A stretch of DNA of 20,159 nucleotides from the NCBI GenBank assembly GCA_902475455.1, contig CABRZO010000024.1, positions 1 through 20,159 of the forward strand. The letters run 5' to 3'. The translations under genes were made by a program, and so were the position numbers. The notes beneath the pieces were generated by a model, which was not told the origin of the DNA, searched no databases, and was given only the letters and a program-made list of their open reading frames with translations. Below, piece by piece: positions 7,873 through 14,481 of the stretch; position 1 is the first letter of the stretch; each line of letters starts with the position of its first letter. The stretch comes from an uncultured Eubacteriales bacterium (GTDB lineage Bacteria > Bacillota > Clostridia > Oscillospirales > Oscillospiraceae).

Positions 7873-9179
7873 GTGCGTCGGCAATCGGCATTATTATGTT
7901 CCTGATCATGGTGGGTCTGATTCTGGTGGGCGTGCCCATCTTCGTCTCCATGCTCAGCTGTTCCATTGTAGGTTTTTATCTCTGCGGCGGCGCCAAAATG
8001 GTGTTTGTCCAGCTGACTCAGGCGCCATTTACATTAGGTGCGTCCTACTCCTACGCAGTGCTACCACTATTTATGTTGGTGGGAACATTGGCGGGAGTAA
8101 CCGGCATAGCGGAGGGCGCATTTAACGCCCTGCATAAGTGGCTGGGCCGGGTCCGGGGCGGCCTGCTGTTCACGGTGGTGGGAGCCAACGCGGCCTTCGG
8201 CGCCTGCTCGGGTATCTCCGTGGCGGGCAACGTGGTCTTCGGCAAGATCGCCATGCCCGAACTGCAGCGCCACGGTTATGACCGGAAGCTCTCCCTGGGC
8301 ACCATCACCGGCGCGGGCTGCCTGTCCTCGCTGATTCCCCCCAGTGTGCCCATCATTATGTGGTGCCTGGTAACCGATGTGTCCATTGGTACCGCTCTGA
8401 TGTACGGCCTGTCCCTGGGCATTCTGATGATCATTCTGCTGTGCATTGCCATCAAGATCGTCATCACCATCCGGCCGGACAAGGCGCCCCCCACCAAGGA
8501 TATGCCCAAGGTTTCCGTGAAGGAGAAGATTGCCTCCCTGCGGCACCTGATTCCCATTGTCCTGGTGTTTGTGCTCATCATCGGCGGCACCATGAGCGGC
8601 TGGTTCTCCTCCACGGTAGCCGGTGCGGTGGCTGCGGTGGCGCTGCTGATCTACGCCCTCATCAAGCGGGTGCCTCTGAAGGAGATCTGGCACTGTGTCT
8701 GGGACGGCGCCGTGATGAACGCAGGCATGTTCCCCATCATCGTGGCGGGCAGCATTTTCAGCCGCTTTGTCACCCTGACTCACCTGGCGGACACGGTGGC
8801 CAACGCCATTGTCTCCACCCATCTGCCCGCCTTCGCCATTTTCTGCCTGGTGGTGCTGTTCTACATCTTCTGCGGCTGCGTGATGGACATCCCTTCCACT
8901 ATTATCATCACCGTGCCCATCGTGTTCCCGCTGCTCACCAGCCTGGGCTATAACCCCTATGTCATCACCGTACTGCTGGTTATGATGTGCGATGTGGCCG
9001 GTATGACGCCCCCTATCGGCATGAACGTGTTTGCCGTGTCCAACGCGCTGCGGATCAAGCCTATGGAAATTTTCTCCGGCTGCATCCCTTTCTTCTGTGT
9101 GGATGTGGTGGCGGTGCTGATTATGGGCGCCTTCCCACAGATTGTAGAGCTGATCCCCCACCTGATGGGATTACCGTGA
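7869..9179 (+). CDS. dctM: TRAP transporter large permease subunit
   Basis: A 436-residue integral membrane protein of the DctM family, the channel-forming subunit that moves the substrate with a Na+ gradient. About 11-12 hydrophobic segments span the length. Family features: GVPIFVSMLSCSIVGF near the N-terminus, the Gly/Ala-rich segment GANAAFGACSGISVAGNVVF (about 104-123), SLIPPSVPIIMWCLVTDVS (about 154-172), CGCVMDIPSTIIITVPIVFP in the second half, and GMTPPIGMNVFAVSNALRIK near the C-terminus. Length is normal for the family (about 425-440). It overlaps dctQ by four bases and uses the ribosome arriving from it. Substrate specificity is set mainly by the binding protein encoded next. Confidence 0.95.
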   Translation: MSASAIGIIMFLIMVGLILVGVPIFVSMLSCSIVGFYLCGGAKMVFVQLTQAPFTLGASYSYAVLPLFMLVGTLAGVTGIAEGAFNALHKWLGRVRGGLLFTVVGANAAFGACSGISVAGNVVFGKIAMPELQRHGYDRKLSLGTITGAGCLSSLIPPSVPIIMWCLVTDVSIGTALMYGLSLGILMIILLCIAIKIVITIRPDKAPPTKDMPKVSVKEKIASLRHLIPIVLVFVLIIGGTMSGWFSSTVAGAVAAVALLIYALIKRVPLKEIWHCVWDGAVMNAGMFPIIVAGSIFSRFVTLTHLADTVANAIVSTHLPAFAIFCLVVLFYIFCGCVMDIPSTIIITVPIVFPLLTSLGYNPYVITVLLVMMCDVAGMTPPIGMNVFAVSNALRIKPMEIFSGCIPFFCVDVVAVLIMGAFPQIVELIPHLMGLP

Positions 9180-9182
9180 GAT

Positions 9183-9200
9183 ACGCCGACCCTGCGGCGT
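9183..9200 (+). other. Intercistronic hairpin between dctM and dctP
   Basis: ACGCCG and CGGCGT form a perfect 6-bp stem around a 6-base loop just after the dctM stop, with no U-run. Such structures between permease and binding-protein genes often stabilise the downstream mRNA so that the binding protein is made in excess. Confidence 0.4.
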
Positions 9201-9238
9201 TAGTATCATTGCAACCATAAAAAAGGAGGAACAATCAC

Positions 9239-10375
9239 ATGAAAAAGATCTTGGCTCTTATGCTGGCACTGGTTATGGTGCTGGCGCTGGCCGGCTGCGG
9301 CGGCACTCAGTCCGCTTCCAGCACCGGCAGTTCCGGCGACAGCAGCACTTCCGGCGGTGACACGTCTTCCACCGGTGACGCTTCCAGTGACGCGTCCAGC
9401 GATGCGTCCTATGACAACGTCACCCTGACCTTCACCGTGGCCAACAACGAGGCGGACACCGGCGGCATGCTGGTGGCCCACTTCACCGACTACATCACCG
9501 AGAAGTCCGGCGGCGCGGTGCAGTTTGACATCTCCTACGGCGGCACCCTCTGCTCCTCCGCCGAGAATCTGGACTTTGTGGGCTCCGGTGCTGTGGATAT
9601 GTGCATGACCGGTACCTCTGAGTTCACCGCTCAGCTGCCCCTGACCAACTTCCCCAGCTTCGTGTATGGCTCCCAGCAGGACGCACTGGACTATGCCAAC
9701 TACATCGCCTTTGAGAACGAGGAGACTGCCACCCTCATCGCCGATGAGATGGCCAACAACGGCGTGGTGGCTCTGGGCCTGAACGCCGGCGGCGGCAACG
9801 CCTACTTCTTCAAGAACGAGTACTCCTCCCTGGCGGATGCCACCAAGGCCGGCCTGGTGCTGGGCGTGGGTTCCAACCTGGCCTGCTATGAGGCTCTGGG
9901 CTTCAACACCACCAGCACCATGCCCTGGGATTGCTATGACCAGTTGAGCAAGGGCGTCATCGACTGCACTCAGATGGCCTTTGCCCCCGGCATCTCCATG
10001 AGTTGGCAGGAGGTTGCCCCCTATGTCCTGATCAACAATCAGTATGCCTTCGGCAACTGGTGGCTGGTGAACACCGACACCTGGAACAGCCTGAACGAAG
10101 ATACCCAGGCGCTGTTCTATGAGGCCGCTCAGGAGACCCAGGAGTATTCCCTGGAGCTGAACGCCCAGGGTGAGACCGACGCCATCACCACCGTGGAAGA
10201 GGCCGGCGGCAAGGTGTACTACCTCTCCGAGGAGGAGACCGCCCAGGAGCAGCAGATCTTCTTCGAGCAGTCCTACGCTGACTGCCGGGCTGCCGCTGAA
10301 ACCGCCGGTGTGTCCGACCAGATGGAGACCATCCTGGCCGCCACCAGCGAGTATCTGGGCCTGGACATCCAGTAA
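9239..10375 (+). CDS. dctP: TRAP transporter substrate-binding lipoprotein (DctP family)
   Basis: A 378-residue extracytoplasmic binding protein anchored as a lipoprotein. It has a signal peptide with lipobox LAGC (Cys20), a Ser/Thr/Gly/Asp-rich linker (about 21-58), then a DctP fold starting VTLTFTVANNEADTGGMLVA. It captures the substrate and hands it to DctQM. MPWDCYDQLSKGVIDCTQM (229-247) matches the family's MPxxEVYTALQTGVVDG region. The preceding strand, normally GLKIRV with the arginine that salt-bridges the substrate carboxylate, reads GLVLGV (205-210). That position is Gly209, so the ligand or its binding mode may be unusual. AAGGAGGA lies nine bases before the ATG. The 59-base gap after dctM holds a small hairpin, and a stronger hairpin follows the stop. 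Confidence 0.93.
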   Translation: MKKILALMLALVMVLALAGCGGTQSASSTGSSGDSSTSGGDTSSTGDASSDASSDASYDNVTLTFTVANNEADTGGMLVAHFTDYITEKSGGAVQFDISYGGTLCSSAENLDFVGSGAVDMCMTGTSEFTAQLPLTNFPSFVYGSQQDALDYANYIAFENEETATLIADEMANNGVVALGLNAGGGNAYFFKNEYSSLADATKAGLVLGVGSNLACYEALGFNTTSTMPWDCYDQLSKGVIDCTQMAFAPGISMSWQEVAPYVLINNQYAFGNWWLVNTDTWNSLNEDTQALFYEAAQETQEYSLELNAQGETDAITTVEEAGGKVYYLSEEETAQEQQIFFEQSYADCRAAAETAGVSDQMETILAATSEYLGLDIQ

Positions 10376-10406
10376 CCGGCTGTCGACCGTAAATTCAGCC
10401 AAAACA

Positions 10407-10434
10407 GGGTCGGACGAAGCAGTTCGTCCGACCC
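10407..10434 (+). terminator. Hairpin after dctP, probable partial terminator
   Basis: A perfect 12-bp stem (GGGTCGGACGAA with TTCGTCCGACCC) encloses the loop GCAG and is followed by CCGTTTATC, a weak U-run. Flanking AAAC and GTTT can also pair. It probably lowers, rather than blocks, read-through into the reductase gene. Confidence 0.6.
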
Positions 10435-10440
10435 CCGTTT

Positions 10441-10471
10441 ATCAGCGCCAGCCCCAGGGGCTGACGTTGAT
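10441..10471 (+). other. Second hairpin between dctP and the reductase gene
   Basis: ATCAGCGCCAGCCCC pairs with GGGGCTGACGTTGAT across a single A, with one mismatch and one G-T wobble. It ends 28 bases before the reductase ribosome binding site. Together with the preceding hairpin it gives two stem-loops in tandem. The role is unknown; mRNA processing or a regulatory leader is possible. Confidence 0.5.
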
Positions 10472-10512
10472 CAATGGAAGAAAATGAAGTGTCTGATACA
10501 GGAGGAGTCAAT

Positions 10513-12549
10513 ATGGCCAAGCCCAAGTATGAGCATCTGCTCGCCCCCCTTCGTGTGAGAGGGTTCGTGTTCAAAAACCGCATGATCGCGTCCAATTCGC
10601 TGCCCCACTTCCTGCAGGGCCCCGAGCCCTATCCGGCGGAGGGTGTCATCGCCCACTATGCCAACAAGGCCCGGGGTGCGGCAGAGGTGGCCTGCATGGG
10701 CATCAATAACCACACCATCGGAAAGCAGTTTCCTATGGACATGGATTTCGGCCATTTTCCCGACTACGATCTCTATGACTGCAACTGCCAGAACTATCTG
10801 ATGCAGTTGGCGGACGTCATCCATTACCATGATTCCATCGCCGCCATGTCCATCTTCCAGGGCCCCCCCTCCGGCTACCCCTTGATGAAGCCCATTGGGC
10901 CCAAGGTGGAGCAGTCTGCCGGTGTCAACGGCGACACGGGAGACGTGACCAAGCCCTTTGATGTGCCCCAGCAGGAGGGATTTGAGATCGAGTGGCTGGA
11001 CGCCCACTCCCTGCCCGACACCTACGACCGGGAGACCCTGGATAAGATCATCCGCTCCTATGTGGAGCAGGCCCGGATTTTGAAGATGCTCAACTATGAT
11101 ATGGTGAGCATCCATATGGCCTATCGGGGCACCCTGCCGGTGAAATTTTTCTCTCCCCTCACCAATTTCCGCACTGACGATCTGGGGGGCAGCCTGGAAA
11201 ACCGCATGAAATTCCCCCTGGCGGTGCTGAAGGCGGTCCGGGAGGCCGTGGGCAACGGAATGCTGATTGAAATTCTGTGGAGCGGTCGCGATGTGGAGGG
11301 GGGCTACACCCTGGATGACAGCTGCGTCTTCCTGAATGAGGCCAAGAAGTATATCGACATCGTCCAGATCCGGGCCTCCGAGGGGTATGAGAACCATCCT
11401 ACCTCCTTCAATCTGCTGGAGACCCCCTTCCTGGAGGACGCCGCCTACATCAAACGGAATGTGCCGGGACTCATTGTCTCCAGTGTGGGAGGCTACCACA
11501 ATCCGGAGACCTGCGACAAGGCCATAGCCGAGGGCAAGATCGACATGGTGGCCATGGCCCGGGCCTGGATCTCCAATCCCGACTACGGCAAGCTGGTGGA
11601 GGAGGGCCGGGGCGAGGACATTGTGCCCTGCCTGCGCTGCAACAAGTGCCACGGCCGGGGCCCCGCGGATCCCTTTATCTCCGTCTGCTCCGTCAACCCC
11701 ATCATTGGGCTGGAGCACCGCATTGACTCCCTGGTGGAGCCCTCCGAAGCAGGCAAGCGGGTGGCGGTGATCGGCGGCGGCCCGGCGGGTATGCGCTGCG
11801 CCATGTACCTGGCGGACCGGGGCCATCAGGTCACCCTCTATGAGGCCAGCGACAGCCTGGGAGGCATGATCAAACACGCCGATTACGCCCCCTTTAAGTG
11901 GACGCTGAAGGAGTACAAGGATTTCCTGATCGCCCAGGTGGGTAAACGGCCCAACATCACCGTGAAGCTGAACACCGCCGCCACCCCTGAGATGGTCCGG
12001 CAGGAGCAGTACGACGTGGTCATCGCCGCCCTGGGAGCACTGCCTGCCAAGCCCCCCATCGCCGGGGTGGACAGCGTCAAGGTGTACTATGCTGCCGATG
12101 CCTTTATTTACAATGAAGAGCTGGGCAAAAATGTGGTGATCATCGGCGGCGGCGAAGTGGGCACTGAGGCCGGCCTGCTGCTGGCCCAGAAGGGGCACAA
12201 CGCCACCGTGGTGGAGATGCGTGGGGAGCTGGCTGCCGACGCCACCAAGATCCATTACCGGGCCATGTTCCGGGATGTGTGGGAGGCAGAGCCCAACTTC
12301 CACAGCGTCTGCAATGCCACTGTCACCGCCGTCTCTCCGGAGGGGGTTACCTACCGCAGCCAGAGCGGGGAGGAGGTCACCCTGCCCGCCGACAGTATCG
12401 TCATCTCCGCCGGCATGAGAGCCCGGACCCAGGAGGCCATGGACTTCTATGGCACGGCGCCCCGCTTCTATATGATTGGCGACTGCAAGCGGCCCGGCAC
12501 CATTGTGGAGTGCAACCGCACCGCCTTCGCTGTATCCCACAAAATTTAA
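10513..12549 (+). CDS. Old-yellow-enzyme family FMN/4Fe-4S/FAD reductase (2-enoate or dienoyl-CoA reductase type)
   Basis: A 679-residue cytoplasmic flavoprotein built like 2-enoate reductase, FadH and BaiCD/BaiH, which reduce C=C bonds next to a carbonyl with NAD(P)H. An N-terminal FMN barrel (1 to about 360) holds VSIHMAYRGTLPVKFFSP and LGGSLENRMKFP. A cysteine cluster follows, Cys373, Cys376, Cys379 and Cys392 (CLRCNKC...C), for a 4Fe-4S centre. Next come an FAD domain (VAVIGGGPAG, 417-426) and a second dinucleotide fold (GGGEVG, 545-550, with an acidic residue at the end of the second strand, suggesting NADH). There is no signal peptide. I chose ATG 10513 because AGGAGG is seven bases upstream; an in-frame ATG at 10474 lies next to a hairpin and lacks a site. 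It is downstream of the TRAP genes and probably reduces the imported compound. Confidence 0.93.
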   Translation: MAKPKYEHLLAPLRVRGFVFKNRMIASNSLPHFLQGPEPYPAEGVIAHYANKARGAAEVACMGINNHTIGKQFPMDMDFGHFPDYDLYDCNCQNYLMQLADVIHYHDSIAAMSIFQGPPSGYPLMKPIGPKVEQSAGVNGDTGDVTKPFDVPQQEGFEIEWLDAHSLPDTYDRETLDKIIRSYVEQARILKMLNYDMVSIHMAYRGTLPVKFFSPLTNFRTDDLGGSLENRMKFPLAVLKAVREAVGNGMLIEILWSGRDVEGGYTLDDSCVFLNEAKKYIDIVQIRASEGYENHPTSFNLLETPFLEDAAYIKRNVPGLIVSSVGGYHNPETCDKAIAEGKIDMVAMARAWISNPDYGKLVEEGRGEDIVPCLRCNKCHGRGPADPFISVCSVNPIIGLEHRIDSLVEPSEAGKRVAVIGGGPAGMRCAMYLADRGHQVTLYEASDSLGGMIKHADYAPFKWTLKEYKDFLIAQVGKRPNITVKLNTAATPEMVRQEQYDVVIAALGALPAKPPIAGVDSVKVYYAADAFIYNEELGKNVVIIGGGEVGTEAGLLLAQKGHNATVVEMRGELAADATKIHYRAMFRDVWEAEPNFHSVCNATVTAVSPEGVTYRSQSGEEVTLPADSIVISAGMRARTQEAMDFYGTAPRFYMIGDCKRPGTIVECNRTAFAVSHKI

Positions 12550-12562
12550 ATCAATACCATAA

Positions 12563-12594
12563 CCCGCCCCCGGCGCATCAGCGCCGGGGGCGGG
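12563..12594. terminator. Strong GC hairpin ending the TRAP/reductase operon
   Basis: A perfect 14-bp stem (CCCGCCCCCGGCGC with GCGCCGGGGGCGGG) encloses the loop ATCA, starting 13 bases after the reductase stop. No U-run follows on either strand, so termination is likely but not of the textbook type. Confidence 0.6.
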
Positions 12595-12620
12595 ACAACA
12601 GGTGGTGGAGATCCCGGAGG

Positions 12621-13408
12621 CTAGGGGGCGGGCTTGGGCGCGGAGGCCGCCGGTTCCGGCAGTTGAAAGGAAAAGTGACGGCGGCTAAGATGGACCGGCA
12701 CCTGCTGGCCCGACTTCAGATGGAACATTACCTCCAGCGCCGCGTCCAGTTCCCGGCTCCGGAGGGCCGGCAGGGGACAGCCCGCCTTTCCATGGTTCCG
12801 GTAGCGCTTGCAGCGCCAGTATTCGCTGCCCCCCCTGCCGGGTGTGCAGACACTGGCGGTGGAAGCTGTCCCAGTGCAGGCCGCAGAAAATCTTGCCGCT
12901 GTAAGGGTATTTGACCCCGCCCCCCTGGCCGTGGGCCCTGGAGCGGGCGCTGCGGGCGCGGAAGATGGCGTTGGCCCGATCCCACAGCGCCTTGGAGACA
13001 ATGGCGGGAATCTCCGGATCCCGGTACATCACCCACTCCTCCCGGGGCGGGGAAACCTGCTTCTTGGTGCGGTAATCCAGAGACCGGGTCTTGTTGCCGC
13101 AGTACCAGCCCTTGTATTTGGGGTCGGTGAGCACGTGGCGGATGGTGACCTGGTTGAAGGGGGGGCTCCAGGCTGCTGAAACCCCAGGCCGTCAGTTCCC
13201 GGGACAGGGAGCGCACCCCGTATCGCCCGGTGGCGTACAGCTCAAAGATGAGCCGCACCACCCGGGCCTGCTCCGGGTTGACGGTGAGTTTGCAGTCCCT
13301 GTTGTCGTAGCCCCAGAGCCGGTCGTTGCCTAGCACATGGCCGTTTATGATGGACTGGCGGAAGCCGAACTTCAGCCGCTCCGACAGCTTGCGCACCTCG
13401 TACTGGGC
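12621..13408 (-). pseudogene. Remnant of a large serine recombinase, catalytic domain lost
   Basis: Reading leftward from about 13408, three frames join into one recognisable protein. First comes YEVRKLSERLKFGFRQSING-type sequence with WGYDNRDCKLTVNPEQARVV and RLIFELYATGRYGVRS, the recombinase (DNA-binding) domain. After a shift at the G7 run 13159-13165 comes VLTDPKYKGWYCGNKTRSLD and PYSGKIFCGLH. After a second shift at the G7 run near 12829-12835 comes SEYWRCKRYRNHGKAGCP, the zinc-ribbon part, ending at a TAG (12621). The N-terminal resolvase domain with its catalytic serine is missing; its place is taken by the promoter of the next gene. The family includes phage and conjugative-element integrases and the SpoIVCA enzyme that restores sigK. 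The remnant cannot recombine DNA. Exact edges are by eye. Confidence 0.85.
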
Positions 13409-13456
13409 ACCCCCCACTATGAGGGAGGAAAATTCGCCTTTTTTCGCCGCTTCGGC

Positions 13457-13485
13457 TTGTAGGGCGTAAAAATATTTAGTATAAT
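13457..13485 (+). promoter_or_regulatory. Promoter of the AIM24-family gene
   Basis: TTGTAG (13457-13462), a 17-bp spacer and TATAAT (13480-13485) lie 64 bases upstream of the start codon. The recombinase remnant ends directly beside it. Confidence 0.7.
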
Positions 13486-13548
13486 CGAACCATGCTATAT
13501 CCCCGGTTGACAGCATACAAATGAAACTAGAAAGGTGAGGGTTACAGT

Positions 13549-14229
13549 ATGAGGTATTCGATTAAAGGCGAGCCCACTCCGGTTGTCATTTGCGAACTGG
13601 AAAACGGAGAGGCCATGATCACAGAACGGGGCTCCATGGTTTGGATGACCCCCAATATGGAGATGCAGACCTCCGCCGGCGGCAGCGTGGGCAAGGTGTT
13701 CGGCCGCCTGTTCTCCGGAGAGAGCATTTTCCAGAACATTTATACCGCCCGAGGAGGCCCCGGCATGATCGCTTTTGCCTCCAGCTTTCCCGGCGTCGTC
13801 CGGGCGGTGCGCATCACGCCGGACCGGCCGGTGGTGGTGCAGAAATCCGCCTTCCTGGCGGCGGAGCCCGGGGTGGAGCTGTCGGTGTTCTTCCAGAATA
13901 AAGTGGGGGCCGGCTTCTTCGGAGGCGAGGGCTTCATTATGCAGAAACTCTCCGGCAACGGTATGGCCTTCATCGAGATTGACGGCCACGGGGAGGAGTA
14001 TTCTCTGGCTCCCGGCCAGCAGATGATCGTGGACACCGGCAATCTGGCCATGATGGACGCCTCCTGCTCCCTGGATATTCAGACGGTGAAGGGCGTGAAA
14101 AACATGTTCTTCGGCGGGGAAGGCGTATTCCACACCGTGGTCACCGGCCCCGGCAACATTATTCTTCAGACCATGCCCATCAACGCCCTGGCTGCCGCCA
14201 TCGCCGCGGTGCTGCCTAATAAAAACTGA
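13549..14229 (+). CDS. AIM24 / TIGR00266 family protein
   Basis: A 226-residue soluble protein of the AIM24 family (TIGR00266), a beta-rich, Gly-rich fold with internal pseudo-symmetry that occurs in bacteria and in yeast mitochondria. Visible features: an N-terminal strand with ELENGEAMITERGSMVWM, the segment GGSVGKVFGRLFSGESIFQN (45-64), FFGGEGFIMQKLSGNGMAFI in the middle and NMFFGGEGVFHTVVTGPG near the end. Length is usual for bacterial members. No signal peptide or membrane segment is seen. The molecular role of the bacterial proteins is not established, so I give none. AAAGGTGAGG lies eight bases before the ATG. It has its own promoter and a strong terminator, and it separates the recombinase remnant from the fructose operon. 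Confidence 0.9.
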   Translation: MRYSIKGEPTPVVICELENGEAMITERGSMVWMTPNMEMQTSAGGSVGKVFGRLFSGESIFQNIYTARGGPGMIAFASSFPGVVRAVRITPDRPVVVQKSAFLAAEPGVELSVFFQNKVGAGFFGGEGFIMQKLSGNGMAFIEIDGHGEEYSLAPGQQMIVDTGNLAMMDASCSLDIQTVKGVKNMFFGGEGVFHTVVTGPGNIILQTMPINALAAAIAAVLPNKN

Positions 14230-14233
14230 CAAC

Positions 14234-14253
14234 TTGATTGAATTTGATTGAAT
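14234..14253 (+). repeat. Tandem 10-bp repeat, upstream operator module for the fru operon
   Basis: TTGATTGAAT occurs twice head to tail (14234-14243, 14244-14253), directly after the AIM24 stop codon and before its terminator. The same 10-mer, with small changes, recurs as a tandem pair at 14379-14398. DeoR-family regulators typically bind such direct repeats. The distance between modules is about 145 bp. Confidence 0.6.
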
Positions 14254-14254
14254 C

Positions 14255-14293
14255 CACGCCCTGGGAGGCTGACCACTCCCAGGGCGTGTTTTT
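14255..14293 (+). terminator. Intrinsic terminator of the AIM24-family gene
   Basis: A perfect 13-bp stem (CACGCCCTGGGAG with CTCCCAGGGCGTG) encloses an 8-base loop and is followed by TTTTT. This is the clearest terminator in the window. Confidence 0.93.
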
Positions 14294-14378
14294 GCTGCTG
14301 TTCCAGGGGTGCTGGAGAGGCTTGGGGGGTCTGTTGGAGAGCACTATTCAAAATGCACAAAAAACCAGGTGATTTTTT

Positions 14379-14416
14379 GTGATTGAAATTGATTGAAAAG
14401 ATTGATTTTGATTGAA
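14379..14416 (+). promoter_or_regulatory. Proximal operator of the fru operon: TTGATTGAA repeats
   Basis: GTGATTGAAA (14379-14388) and TTGATTGAAA (14389-14398) are tandem. TTGATT (14402) and TTGATTGAA (14408-14416) follow. The last two overlap the -35 box and spacer of the fru promoter, so binding there would block RNA polymerase. The likely ligand is the DeoR-type protein encoded next, with fructose 1-phosphate as the expected inducer by analogy with other fru operons. Confidence 0.7.
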
Positions 14417-14430
14417 TACGGTGTTATAGT
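14402..14430 (+). promoter_or_regulatory. Promoter of the fructose operon
   Basis: TTGATT (14402-14407), a 17-bp spacer and TATAGT (14425-14430) give a start near 14437. A poor match to a CcpA cre site (two mismatches by eye, 14412-14426) overlaps the spacer; I do not rely on it. Confidence 0.75.
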
Positions 14431-14481
14431 GAGAGCACAAAATAAAGAGAATCAAATCTGCGTGGAATGGAGGGGCCAGAC

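Noticed and set aside
10471..12540. A 689-codon minus-strand open frame across the reductase gene
   Set aside because: It is antisense to a well-conserved flavoprotein, lacks a ribosome site and has the composition of a shadow frame.
14234..14416. CRISPR-like spaced repeats
   Set aside because: The repeats are 10 bp, head to tail without spacers, and fit regulator half sites rather than CRISPR repeats.
14412..14426. CcpA cre site over the fru promoter
   Set aside because: Two mismatches at conserved positions and weak dyad symmetry; a chance match is likely.
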